A stretch of DNA of 64,000 nt, taken from assembly GCA_900318625.1 (NCBI GenBank), contig ONLG01000001.1:1-64000 (forward strand), in the 5' to 3' direction. This stretch comes from an uncultured Prevotella sp. GTDB lineage: Bacteria; Bacteroidota; Bacteroidia; Bacteroidales; Bacteroidaceae. The position numbers and the translations under genes were made by a program. The notes under the pieces were generated by a model. That model searched no databases. It saw only the letters and a program-made list of their open reading frames with translations, and was not told the origin of the DNA. Below, piece after piece: positions 26,627 through 34,593 of this stretch (its first letter is position 1; each line of letters opens with the position of its first letter).

Positions 26627-27343
26627 TTACCATTTTGTTATTACGGTGTTGAACAAGGCTGAGTTGCCCGCCAGTTGCGGGTGTTGCTTGTTAGCAGACC
26701 TTTGTATAACATCGTTATGCACATATTTGAAAGTTTCCATTAACGTGATGGCTCGGTTGCCATCGTAGTCGGCCTTGCCTCGCAGGGCTTTTATGAGTGC
26801 TTGAGTGAAGATGCCGTTGTCAACCAGAAATCTCTCTGACGAATACTCTTCGGGGCGGCTTGCCATGCAGAACACCGGTCTCACCCCGTCAAGTCCGGAG
26901 GATGCGCCAACGGCATATTGGGCACTTCCTGAATGGCAGGCATCTATGAAGCAAAACACTTTATCGGTTCGAGCCTTGGAAAGTTTCAGAGCCAATTCGG
27001 AATAGTGATACTCCTGAAAGCGATAGCAGCAGAACACATCAGAACCGCCGTGGCCAGAGAAAAAGAATATCACCTTGTCTTCGGGTTTGGCCAGTTTTAT
27101 TATGGCATCGAGTTTCTTGTTGATATTGTCCTTCGTCACAAACTTGCTTGTTAGAAGCGCGACAATGGCTCCTTGATGCTCAAATATCTGTTTCAAGTCC
27201 TTTGCATCGTTCACTGGGAAGTTGAGATTGTTCTTCCCCGTGCCGTAGTTGTTTATACCAGTCAGCAGCACATAGGTTTTCTGTGCATGAGCAAAAGCCG
27301 CCATCAGCAGCATGATAACTCCGAGCAATAGTTTCTTTTTCAT
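26627..27343 (-). CDS. Secreted caspase-family (C14) peptidase
   Basis: A 238-residue protein with signal peptide MKKKLLLGVIMLLMAAFAHAQ. It has a caspase/metacaspase p20 fold: YVLLTGINNY at the first strand, VIFFFSGHGG with catalytic His98, and VFCFIDACHSGS with catalytic Cys136. It ends in a p10-like helical part (IFTQALIKALRGKADYDGN, ALMETFKYVH). The presence of both dyad residues supports active peptidase. A caspase exported to the periplasm beside a kinase, PP2C and FHA set is unusual; it may cut the neighbouring acidic protein or Sel1 proteins (inference). Intact. Confidence 0.9.
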   Translation of the reverse strand: MKKKLLLGVIMLLMAAFAHAQKTYVLLTGINNYGTGKNNLNFPVNDAKDLKQIFEHQGAIVALLTSKFVTKDNINKKLDAIIKLAKPEDKVIFFFSGHGGSDVFCCYRFQEYHYSELALKLSKARTDKVFCFIDACHSGSAQYAVGASSGLDGVRPVFCMASRPEEYSSERFLVDNGIFTQALIKALRGKADYDGNRAITLMETFKYVHNDVIQRSANKQHPQLAGNSALFNTVITKW

Positions 27344-27376
27344 GTTTTAATAGTTTTTTGTTTGTATTTGTATTTA

Positions 27377-28018
27377 TCAATGACAATGGCATTTTGCGCA
27401 GCATGCGTCCATAATCTCATTCGACGACATCACATGCGAACATTCCGGATTGGGGCATTTGTGGAAACTCTCTTTCTGGCTTTTCATCTTCTTCCTTGCC
27501 TTGTTCACGTCGTAGAAGAATGGCACCAAGTAGGCCGCGCATCCCATCACACCAAACCTTATGAACATGGTGAGGTTGCTGTTGTCGGACGTAACCAGGA
27601 ATGATATGGCAAGCACGGCCATAGCTGCAGCAAAGCGCACAAGGATGTTTATAAGGTTGTTCTTCTTTCTTAATCGTTCTTCTTCTCCATCGAACCATTC
27701 CTCCTTGCTCCTCATGTAAAGAAGCTCTTCTTTGAAGTCACCGTAGTTTAAACACTGTTTGGCATAGAAGCTGCATCCCAGCATACCTTCAGAGCCGAGG
27801 ATCACGAATGTCATGGGAGTGATTCGCACTTCGCCTACTCTTTTCATTTCGCCCGTCTGTTCATTGCGAACGTATGTCCCGTTGGTCGAGTGCAAGTCTC
27901 TTAGAAGCCATTCTCCATTATCAGAAACAATAATTTCCGCATGCTTCCTACTCACAAGTTCTCCTTTTATTTCAAAAGGCTGGTTGCCCTGCTTGCCCAG
28001 GATTATGGTCTTTTCCAT
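27377..28018 (-). CDS. FHA-domain membrane protein with zinc-ribbon tail
   Basis: A 213-residue protein. The N-terminal FHA domain (about 1-85) has FEIKGELVSRKHAEIIVSDNGEWLLRDLHSTNGTYV, the textbook S-R-K-H and N-G phosphothreonine site. Two membrane helices follow (about 125-145, ILVRFAAAMAVLAISFLV, and 152-170). The C terminus is a four-Cys ribbon (CPNPECSHV and CCAKCHCH). The zinc ribbon is a common adaptor in bacteria. It overlaps the LytTR gene by 47 bases, so the two are translationally linked. It is the most canonical FHA in the operon. Confidence 0.88.
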   Translation of the reverse strand: MEKTIILGKQGNQPFEIKGELVSRKHAEIIVSDNGEWLLRDLHSTNGTYVRNEQTGEMKRVGEVRITPMTFVILGSEGMLGCSFYAKQCLNYGDFKEELLYMRSKEEWFDGEEERLRKKNNLINILVRFAAAMAVLAISFLVTSDNSNLTMFIRFGVMGCAAYLVPFFYDVNKARKKMKSQKESFHKCPNPECSHVMSSNEIMDACCAKCHCH

Positions 28019-28385
28019 GATTATTCCTTATTTTGATGCTTTGTACCACTGCTTCCTTGTAAGGCTTTATGAGTTTCTTCGACAGGTTGAGCCTTATTTC
28101 CTGCGTACCGCCGTCTGTAAGTACCACAAGTTGACGTTGCAGGTCTATTATGTGCAGATAGAAATGGTTGATGATAATGCTGCGGCTGATGCGTATGAAG
28201 CGATTGCGCTTGCCTCCATTGGTTCTCAACATCTCTTCAAGTCTGCTTATTCCTATAGTGAGCCCAACCTCGCGCTTGTTGATGTAGTACACGCGGCAAT
28301 AATTGCCATCGGCCTTGACGGCAGCTATCAAGTCGGTTTCAATAGATGTGAGGTGGTTGCGAGTGTTGATTATTATTTTCGACAT
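27972..28385 (-). CDS. LytTR-type DNA-binding regulator
   Basis: A 137-residue protein made of a LytTR domain without a receiver domain: DLIAAVKADGNYCRVYYINKRE, GLTIGISRLEEMLR, NRFIRISRSIIINHFYLHIID and QRQLVVLTDGGTQEIRLNLSKK. LytTR proteins bind direct repeats in promoters. A stand-alone LytTR at the head of an operon usually autoregulates it. The last 47 bases overlap the FHA gene in another frame. A consensus promoter lies about 360 bases upstream, giving a long leader (28386-28746). Confidence 0.87.
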   Translation of the reverse strand: MSKIIINTRNHLTSIETDLIAAVKADGNYCRVYYINKREVGLTIGISRLEEMLRTNGGKRNRFIRISRSIIINHFYLHIIDLQRQLVVLTDGGTQEIRLNLSKKLIKPYKEAVVQSIKIRNNHGKDHNPGQAGQPAF

Positions 28386-28746
28386 AGGCAGATTTCACTG
28401 TAAGCCTTTTTGCCGATAGCACCCCAGGTTCCGGCAGGTTTGATGAGAAATATTTAGGTTTGGCTTATGATACAAAAAAGGCGTAGGTGCTGTTCTTGTC
28501 TATCCTAGAGCTGTAGGCCTTCGCATTGCCCCCGTCACACAGGATAGACAACGCAGAAAGCCTACGCCAATACGAACTATATATAAAGGTATATAGATAC
28601 GCACTACGCAGACGTTATTGTTGCCATCTGCCTGTTGTGACGGTTGAGTTTGCGAAGTTCACAGCTCACAACGACAGACGTCCGAAAACGTCTTTCTTAT
28701 AAAATAAGATGCCTGCTGCCCTGTTGCAGGACAACTGGCGATAGTG
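28386..28746 (-). promoter_or_regulatory. Long structured 5' leader of the LytTR-kinase operon
   Basis: Between the promoter at 28747-28778 and the LytTR ATG. It contains an 89-base nested inverted repeat: GGCGTAGG (28480-28487) pairs with CCTACGCC (28561-28568), and GTCTATCCT (28498-28506) with AGGATAGAC (28541-28549). Other short palindromes lie at 28640-28740. No open frame is convincing. Confidence 0.55.
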
Positions 28747-28778
28747 CAAAAATAAGGATAAAGAACAAAACAAGCAAA
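28747..28778 (-). promoter_or_regulatory. Bacteroidota promoter for the LytTR-FHA-caspase-kinase operon
   Basis: Minus-strand TATTTTTG (28747-28754) is the -7 element and TTTG (28775-28778) the -33 element, 20 bases apart. It would drive all genes from 28385 down to at least 20184. Confidence 0.7.
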
Positions 28779-28965
28779 AAAATCAGTATGTTTTTTTGCA
28801 TGGAAGTTTATTCATAAAACTGTAGAAAGCTGTCTTGTCAGGAAAAAGAAGATCAGTACTACAAAATCCACATTCGTTGGCTTACCAATGCCGATGGATA
28901 TAACAGTTATTATGACATCAAGAATTATCGGTTGTAATATTACCTATGCATTCTGAATGCTTGCG
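28779..28965. other. Intergenic stretch with a possible gene remnant
   Basis: On the plus strand 28824-28937 reads as an open stretch without a start, ending QYYKIHIRWLTNADGYN, SYYDIKNYRL and a stop. It looks protein-like and may be the tail of a lost gene. Otherwise I see nothing. Confidence 0.3.
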
Positions 28966-29754
28966 TCAGTAGGATGCAGTGCAGGGAATACCTTCACTGA
29001 TGACGCGGTCGCGGATGGCATCAAGCTGTTCGCGACTTGCTTTTTGCAGCCCATTGACAGGCGTTTCCCTGTCGATGGTATATATCATAACGCTGCCCGG
29101 AGCAATTCTTCGCACAGCCTCGAGCCAGGGACCGACAAACTTTTCCGACGTATTGTCAGCCGACACGCTGCGGCCATCCTTCTCGAACGTGCCGCGCATG
29201 AACATTGTCTGGATTATCACATGACCTTCGAAAAGCCTCATGTTCTCGATCACGTCCTCCAAGTCATAGGCACCCACGGGCTGGTCGACGAGCTTTATGT
29301 AGTCGATGTCTACCGTGTCGAGCTTCTGAATGTTGTTGTCGACACGCATCAGAGCCCTGCGCACGTCTTCCCGGCCTATGCGCGTAGCATTGCTCAGCAC
29401 TGACACCTTGGCTTCAGGACAATAGCTGTCGCGCAGACGCAGGGTATCATCTATAATATCGGGGAAATCGGGATGCGCCGTAGGCTCGCCGTTTCCGGCA
29501 AATGTCAGCACGTCGGGATGCTCGTCGCGCTCGTGCATGGCCTTCAGCGTGGCCTCGAGAGCCTCAGCAACCTCGCTGCGAGAAGGACGAGGCAGGTGTG
29601 GACGGTGACTGCCATTGAGTCCGCACTCGCAATAGACACAGTCGAAAGTGCATATCTTGCCGTCGCCGGGCATCAGATTGATACCAAGCGACAAGCCCAA
29701 CCTACGGCTATGCACAGGTCCGAAGATGGGCGAAGGATAGATTACAGTACTCAT
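28966..29754 (-). CDS. Radical SAM protein
   Basis: A 262-residue radical SAM enzyme. The cluster-binding cysteines are in CTFDCVYCECG (C-x3-C-x2-C) after a typical FGPVHSRRLGLSLGINLMPGD start. FAGNGEPTAHPDF is the SAM-binding glycine-rich block, followed by VSVLSNATRIG. It belongs to the YfkB/MoaA-like proteins common in Bacteroides; the reaction is unknown. A consensus promoter lies almost at the start codon, so the leader is very short. Downstream on the same strand there is nothing until the LytTR operon promoter. Confidence 0.88.
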   Translation of the reverse strand: MSTVIYPSPIFGPVHSRRLGLSLGINLMPGDGKICTFDCVYCECGLNGSHRPHLPRPSRSEVAEALEATLKAMHERDEHPDVLTFAGNGEPTAHPDFPDIIDDTLRLRDSYCPEAKVSVLSNATRIGREDVRRALMRVDNNIQKLDTVDIDYIKLVDQPVGAYDLEDVIENMRLFEGHVIIQTMFMRGTFEKDGRSVSADNTSEKFVGPWLEAVRRIAPGSVMIYTIDRETPVNGLQKASREQLDAIRDRVISEGIPCTASY

Positions 29755-29764
29755 ATTCTGAGTG

Positions 29765-29795
29765 CAAAGTTACGATTAAGCAAGCAAAAAGCAAA
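29765..29795 (-). promoter_or_regulatory. Bacteroidota promoter of the radical SAM gene
   Basis: Minus-strand TAACTTTG (29765-29772) and TTTG (29792-29795), 19 bases apart. Transcription would start within about five bases of the ATG at 29754, which suggests a leaderless or nearly leaderless message. Confidence 0.72.
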
Positions 29796-30095
29796 CAGAG
29801 AGTTTGCTTTTTCGATTACAAGGGTCGCCGTAGACTTTCTCCATGAGCCTTGTAACTATAGCTTGAAAGCGGTATGCCAACCAGTCAGCTGAGCATGAAG
29901 CGCCGGCTCTGCAACCGTTCGTTGCTTTTTTCTGGATGGACAAGTTCCAGAATGGAAAAGGTTTGTTACCTTTGTCAAACCATTCAATACCAATCTGAAG
30001 AATAGTCATACGCTCAGAGCCTAATTAGTGATTTTGCGTGAGATAGACAATCAGATAAATCGGAATTTATATATGTTTCTGTAAATGAAAATATA
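29796..30095. other. Intergenic stretch with a diverged repeat
   Basis: 29828-29866 (CCGTAGACTTTCTCC, GAGCC, GTAACTATAGCTTG) looks like a diverged piece of the repeat at 7065 and 62855. TACCTTTG (29967-29974) is a possible plus-strand -7 element for the membrane protein, set inside GGTTTG...CAAACC. Nothing else is visible. Confidence 0.45.
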
Positions 30096-30587
30096 ATGCT
30101 GAAATTTATACATCTGTTCAATAATTATTATATAGGGGTATCTATTATTGGAATGATAGCTTTTGTGATTCAGGAAATCCCATATATTATTATGCCATTG
30201 GTTAAACCTGTCCACAATCCCATTATGTGCATGCAAAATGAAATCGAATGGTTAGTTACAATTCAGAATATACTTGGTGTGTTAACTATGGCTTTGTTAA
30301 TGCTGATTGTTCGGGATGATGTCGGTCTCTTTTCATTAAGAACAACAAAAGAAAAAATATTTTTTGCATTAACAGTTTTAATGTTGTTGATTAATTTTAC
30401 AGGGTGGACTGCCTACTATTCTGGGTATCAATATGGATGGTTGATAGTGATTAGCCAGTTTATGGCTGTTCCACTATATTATTTATTCTATGGAGTCTGG
30501 AAAGGCAATTATCCGATGGTCGGAACGGCTGCGTTGTTTCTCATTTTTCATACAATAAATGGATATATGAATTTTGTAACTCTGTAA
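30096..30587 (+). CDS. AT-rich four-helix membrane protein of unknown function
   Basis: A 163-residue protein with four or five hydrophobic segments (YYIGVSIIGMIAFVIQEIPYII, IQNILGVLTMALLMLIV, IFFALTVLMLLINFTGWTAYY, WLIVISQFMAVPLYYLFYGVW, GTAALFLIFHTINGYMNF). I do not recognise a family. The base composition is clearly more AT-rich than its neighbours and the codon use differs, which suggests transfer. It stands alone, with no partner gene on its strand until the T6SS leader. Confidence 0.6.
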   Translation: MLKFIHLFNNYYIGVSIIGMIAFVIQEIPYIIMPLVKPVHNPIMCMQNEIEWLVTIQNILGVLTMALLMLIVRDDVGLFSLRTTKEKIFFALTVLMLLINFTGWTAYYSGYQYGWLIVISQFMAVPLYYLFYGVWKGNYPMVGTAALFLIFHTINGYMNFVTL

Positions 30588-30885
30588 CTAATTTAGCAGA
30601 TTTTGTGACATTGAGGATATAGCTATTGCTGAAAAAAAGTCATTTTATTATTATGACAGAGTACGGTTGGAGAATGTAATCTTTCTATGATGGAATAGAA
30701 ACAGTTCTGCGATTATTAAGGCAGGCCGATAAAACTAATGGCCTTTTATGAAATATCGGAAACTAAGAAACTTCAAGTTGCTTAGGATATGGGAAGAGCA
30801 TATATGCCTTATTCCCATTACAACGGTATTAAATTTAGGGGGAGAAACGACATTTCCTGTTATTTTTTTGTCCTTTTTCTGCTTC
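30588..30885. other. AT-rich intergenic stretch, no gene seen
   Basis: No supported open frame. The composition resembles the preceding membrane gene, so the transferred segment may run from about 30040 to 30890. Confidence 0.45.
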
Positions 30886-31085
30886 TTTGTTAAAAAAAAA
30901 CGTACTTTTACAGCCGAGACTCAGGGCTTTAGCAAGCCTGCAACGGCTGTTAGGGCACACAGCAAAAGCCCCGCCACTCTGCAACGGGAACAGTTACGAC
31001 GGCAAACCAGAAGTAGCACAACGTACAGAGCGAAGCTCAAAGAAAAGCGTGTCGAACCGACCAACACATACGCAACAGGTCCGAT
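30886..31085 (+). promoter_or_regulatory. Promoter and structured leader of the T6SS operon
   Basis: A TTTG (30886-30889) and TACTTTTA (30903-30910) form an imperfect promoter with a short spacer. Immediately after comes a hairpin: ACAGCCG (30910-30916) with CGGCTGT (30944-30950), enclosing CAGG-G-CTT / AAG-CCTG (30922-30940). The remaining 135 bases of leader lead to the NusG-like gene. A NusG/UpxY-type factor acting on such a leader is the usual arrangement in Bacteroides. Confidence 0.5.
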
Positions 31086-31769
31086 ATGAACACATTGTCT
31101 AATGTGGAAACTCGTCGAGGCGAGACAAATCCTCCGAGCATCAGCCCTGCCGCTGATGCCTTCCCCGAAGCCACGAGCTCAAAAACAGGGGTGTCGGTGA
31201 GGTATGCTCTCGACCCAGAGAAGAGCTGGTTTGTTTTCCGTGCATCCTACGGAAGAGAAGACAAGGCAGCCGACTTTCTCGTAAACGACGGCACCTATAC
31301 TTATATAGCCAAGAAATATGTCGAGAGATATGTCCGCGGCAAGCGCAAGAAGTATCTGCAGACGCTAATTCCAAACATCCTGTTTGCCTATACTACTGAG
31401 GACAAGGCCAAAGAATATGTGAGCAACACACCCGAGTTGTCCTACCTCACCTACTACTACAACCACTTCAAGGTAGACGGCAACCACAGGAACCCACCAC
31501 TGACCGTCCCGTGCGAGGAGATGGACAGCTTCATAAAAGCCACCAGCACCCACAACAAGCACCTGCTGTTTGTAGACCCGGCGCAGTGCCACTACAAGAG
31601 CGGCGAGACAGTGAAGGTGACAGACGGTCCCTTCAAGGGGGTAGAGGGCAAGGTGGCACGAGTGTCGGGACAACAGCGTGTAGTCATCACACTGGCGCAG
31701 ATCGGTTTGATTTCAACAGCCTACATCCCAACTGCATTCTTGCAGAAAACAGGGCTGATTGAGGGCTGA
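31086..31769 (+). CDS. NusG/UpxY-like transcription antiterminator
   Basis: A 227-residue specialised NusG paralogue. After a variable N terminus (1-45) come an NGN domain (WFVFRASYGREDKAADFLVND, YVERYVRGKRKKYLQTLIPNILFAYT, EYVSNTPELSYLTYYY) and a KOW domain (SGETVKVTDGPFKGVEGKVARVSGQQRVVITLAQIGLISTAYIP). UpxY-type factors in Bacteroides bind RNA polymerase and let it read through long operons such as capsule loci. As first gene of a T6SS unit of about 21.7 kb it is well placed to prevent early termination. The start could be slightly downstream, as the first 45 residues are not conserved-looking. Confidence 0.87.
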   Translation: MNTLSNVETRRGETNPPSISPAADAFPEATSSKTGVSVRYALDPEKSWFVFRASYGREDKAADFLVNDGTYTYIAKKYVERYVRGKRKKYLQTLIPNILFAYTTEDKAKEYVSNTPELSYLTYYYNHFKVDGNHRNPPLTVPCEEMDSFIKATSTHNKHLLFVDPAQCHYKSGETVKVTDGPFKGVEGKVARVSGQQRVVITLAQIGLISTAYIPTAFLQKTGLIEG

Positions 31770-31833
31770 CACGCGAGCAACAGAAGAGAACCTAAACTTG
31801 AATTTAATAACTATACAAAAACTAAAAGCCAAA

Positions 31834-34065
31834 ATGAACGCTAAGTTAAGACAAATAGCTAACTCCTTCGCTGAGGAGTATGGAAGCGATGCCATATATC
31901 CGGCACATCTGTTCAAGGCTATACTTCACAAGGAAATCGGTCTGGTGCGCTTTCTGGAAACGGAATTGGGCAAGGACTACTATTACCTTCAGGACTGGGC
32001 CGACGTGCAGATGCAACTATCGCCGCGTGCAGTAAGGCCGATGCGCGACCTTGAATATTCGGAAGAGTCGACAGCCGTCATGGAAGAAGCCGAGAACTAT
32101 CAGGTGAAGTTCGGCCTCGACGAGTGTACTGATGTCTGCGTGCTTGCCTCGCTCGTGACCCCCGGCGTGGGCTTCACGTTCGACCAGCTGAAGACTCTGC
32201 CACTGACTCCGTCAGAGATAAGTGCCAAGATGGGCGGCGGCGCAAACGTAGAGGCTCCATATATGGAAGGAGACGAGCTGAAGAAGCACACTCCAGCCAC
32301 AGGCAAAAGCAATCTGGCAAAATACTGCACTGACCTCACTGCCGCCAGCCGTGCCGGAAACATGGGCACCGTGGTAGGGTTCGAGGACGAGATGTCTGTG
32401 ATTTTCGAGATTCTGGGCCGCAAGACAAAGGCCAACCTACTGATTACCGGCGAAGCCGGAGTAGGCAAGAGCTCACTTGTGAGCGGCTTTGTGCAGAAGG
32501 TGGCAGCCGACGAAGTGCCGAGTTTCCTGAGCGGAGCAGCAGCCTACGAGCTCGACACTGCCGCACTGGGCAGCGACGCACAGTATCGTGGCGAGGTGGA
32601 AGACCGCTTCAAGAGCATCATCAACGAGATAGAAGCACTGCCAAATGCTGTGCTCGTCATTGAAAGCATCGACAAGCTGTTCGACAAGCAGGGCTCGCTG
32701 TTCGGCACTTCGGCCATTCTGAAGAACGAATTGTCGAAAGGCCGTCTGCAACTGCTCGCAACATCGAGCATCGACGGCTACACTAAGAATATCGAAACCG
32801 ACAAGGAGATGGTGTCTTACTTAGAGAAGATTACTATCGAGGAACCTACAGCCGAGCACACGAAGCAGATACTGGAAGGCATAATCCCCACTTACGAGAG
32901 CTACCACGGGCTGACCGTTGCAGGCGAGGTGCTTGACGATGCCATACGACTGGCCAAGCGCTATCTCACCGAGAAGTCGCTGCCCGCTTCGGCCATCGAC
33001 CTGCTTGACCGCGCTATGTCGCACGTGAAGGTGGACAACGACCTTGGCGACGAGCAACAGAAGCACACCGACCTGCGCAGCGACGACCTGAGCGCAGTGG
33101 TAGCTAAACAGACCGGCATACCCCTTGGCAAGGTGCAGACCTCGGAGCGCGACCGTCTGCTGGGCGGCGAGGAGACTCTGAAAAAGCGCGTAGTAGGCCA
33201 AGACCATGCCGTGAAGAAGGTGCTCGATGCTGTCTACGAGGCACGTTCGGGACTGAGCAAGAAAGGCCAGCCTATGGGTTCGTTCTTCTTCCTCGGCCCG
33301 ACAGGAACCGGAAAAACCGAGTTGTCGAAGGCGCTTGCTGCTTTCCTCTTCGGCGACGAGAGTGCGCTCATCCGCTTCGATATGTCGGAGTTCAAGGAAG
33401 AACATTCCGTTGCGTTGCTCTACGGTGCTCCTCCGGGATATGTAGGTTATGAGGAAGGTGGCCTGCTGGTGAACAAGATACGTCAGAGTCCCTACTCCGT
33501 CGTACTGTTCGACGAGATAGAGAAAGCCCACAAGTCGGTGTTCGACCTCTTCCTGCAAATCCTCGATGAAGGAAAGCTGCACGACCGTCTGGGCCGCGTG
33601 GGCGACTTCTCCAACGCGCTGATACTGTTCACCTCAAACATAGGTGCGCAGACCATCGTTGAGAAATTCAACAGCGGCGTAATCCCCGGCAACAACGAGC
33701 TGATGGACATCATGCAAGGCTACTTCCGCCCCGAGTTCCTCGCTCGTCTGACGGAGATAGTGCCCTTCTCGCCTATTACAGACAAGACCGTCACCGCTAT
33801 CTTCGACATCCACTTGAAGGGTCTGCTGAAGCTTTTGGAGGAGCAGAACATCACCCTCACGCTGACCCCGGAGGCACGCCAGGCCATAGCTCTGCGCGGC
33901 TACAACCAGCAGTATGGAGCCCGTCCGGTGCTTGGAGTTATACGCAAGGAGCTGCGCCATCCCATCTCGAAGATGATGATAGCCGGGAAAATAAAGCCTG
34001 GCGACCATATAGAGGTGCAACTCGACGAGGACGGCAATGCAAAGTTTGAAATCAAAAGTGTATAA
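31834..34065 (+). CDS. tssH: T6SS ClpV-type AAA+ disassembly ATPase
   Basis: A 743-residue ClpB/ClpV-family unfoldase that recycles the contracted TssB/TssC sheath. It has an N-terminal Clp repeat domain (LRQIANSFAEEYGSDAIYPAHLFKAIL), AAA1 with Walker A GEAGVGKSSL (about 205-214) but a degenerate Walker B (LVIESIDKLF), a reduced middle domain, and AAA2 with GPTGTGKTEL (about 487), VVLFDEIEKAH, the sensor TSNIGAQT and the ClpB-type end FRPEFLARLTEIVPFSP. I chose the ATG at 31834 over 31759, because the latter overlaps the NusG-like gene and adds non-Clp residues. Loss of the AAA1 DE pair hints that AAA2 drives the motor. Confidence 0.9.
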   Translation: MNAKLRQIANSFAEEYGSDAIYPAHLFKAILHKEIGLVRFLETELGKDYYYLQDWADVQMQLSPRAVRPMRDLEYSEESTAVMEEAENYQVKFGLDECTDVCVLASLVTPGVGFTFDQLKTLPLTPSEISAKMGGGANVEAPYMEGDELKKHTPATGKSNLAKYCTDLTAASRAGNMGTVVGFEDEMSVIFEILGRKTKANLLITGEAGVGKSSLVSGFVQKVAADEVPSFLSGAAAYELDTAALGSDAQYRGEVEDRFKSIINEIEALPNAVLVIESIDKLFDKQGSLFGTSAILKNELSKGRLQLLATSSIDGYTKNIETDKEMVSYLEKITIEEPTAEHTKQILEGIIPTYESYHGLTVAGEVLDDAIRLAKRYLTEKSLPASAIDLLDRAMSHVKVDNDLGDEQQKHTDLRSDDLSAVVAKQTGIPLGKVQTSERDRLLGGEETLKKRVVGQDHAVKKVLDAVYEARSGLSKKGQPMGSFFFLGPTGTGKTELSKALAAFLFGDESALIRFDMSEFKEEHSVALLYGAPPGYVGYEEGGLLVNKIRQSPYSVVLFDEIEKAHKSVFDLFLQILDEGKLHDRLGRVGDFSNALILFTSNIGAQTIVEKFNSGVIPGNNELMDIMQGYFRPEFLARLTEIVPFSPITDKTVTAIFDIHLKGLLKLLEEQNITLTLTPEARQAIALRGYNQQYGARPVLGVIRKELRHPISKMMIAGKIKPGDHIEVQLDEDGNAKFEIKSV

Positions 34066-34096
34066 AATAGAATATTAACCTTAAAACCATGACATT

Positions 34097-34561
34097 ATGG
34101 CAATGAAAGAGAATTTCATTTCGATGGCTCCCGATGAGGAGAGCAGCGCGAAAGTCAGTTTGATCGACCAGAACAAGACTCTGATGATCGATCAGTACAC
34201 CACCGATGTGGATGCCGGCAACCCGGAATTGGTTGAAGACATCCAGAACATCAACGATGCTTTCGAGCACTTCAAGCCGAAAGTGAATGTCACCTTTACC
34301 GACGAGGAAGGTGGAGCAGTTGAGGAAACGCTGAGATTCGGCGAGCTCCGCGACTTCGAGGCTCAGAGCGGCAAGGGCCGTCTGGTGCAGAACAGCCCGT
34401 TCCTCTCTGGCACAAAGGAGAAGATCGACACCAACGTGAAGATACGCAAGAGCATTGAGCAGAACCGCAAGCTGCGCGACATACTGAAAGACGCAAGCAG
34501 CCGCGAAGAGCTCAAGGAACTGCTGCAATCTATGCTCGACGAACTCAAGGGAGCAGAGTAA
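34097..34561 (+). CDS. tssB: T6SS sheath small subunit
   Basis: A 154-residue TssB/VipA-like protein. It pairs with TssC to form the contractile sheath around the Hcp tube. The lines KVNVTFTDEEGGAVEETLRFGELRDFEAQSG and the helical C terminus (KIRKSIEQNRKLRDILKDASSREELKELLQSML) are typical of TssB of Bacteroidota T6SS. It is followed 32 bases later by tssC and preceded by the disassembly ATPase. Identification rests on order and fold-level similarity rather than strict motifs. Confidence 0.85.
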   Translation: MAMKENFISMAPDEESSAKVSLIDQNKTLMIDQYTTDVDAGNPELVEDIQNINDAFEHFKPKVNVTFTDEEGGAVEETLRFGELRDFEAQSGKGRLVQNSPFLSGTKEKIDTNVKIRKSIEQNRKLRDILKDASSREELKELLQSMLDELKGAE

Positions 34562-34593
34562 CTATTATCAAGAACTGAAAAAAGGAAACAAAA

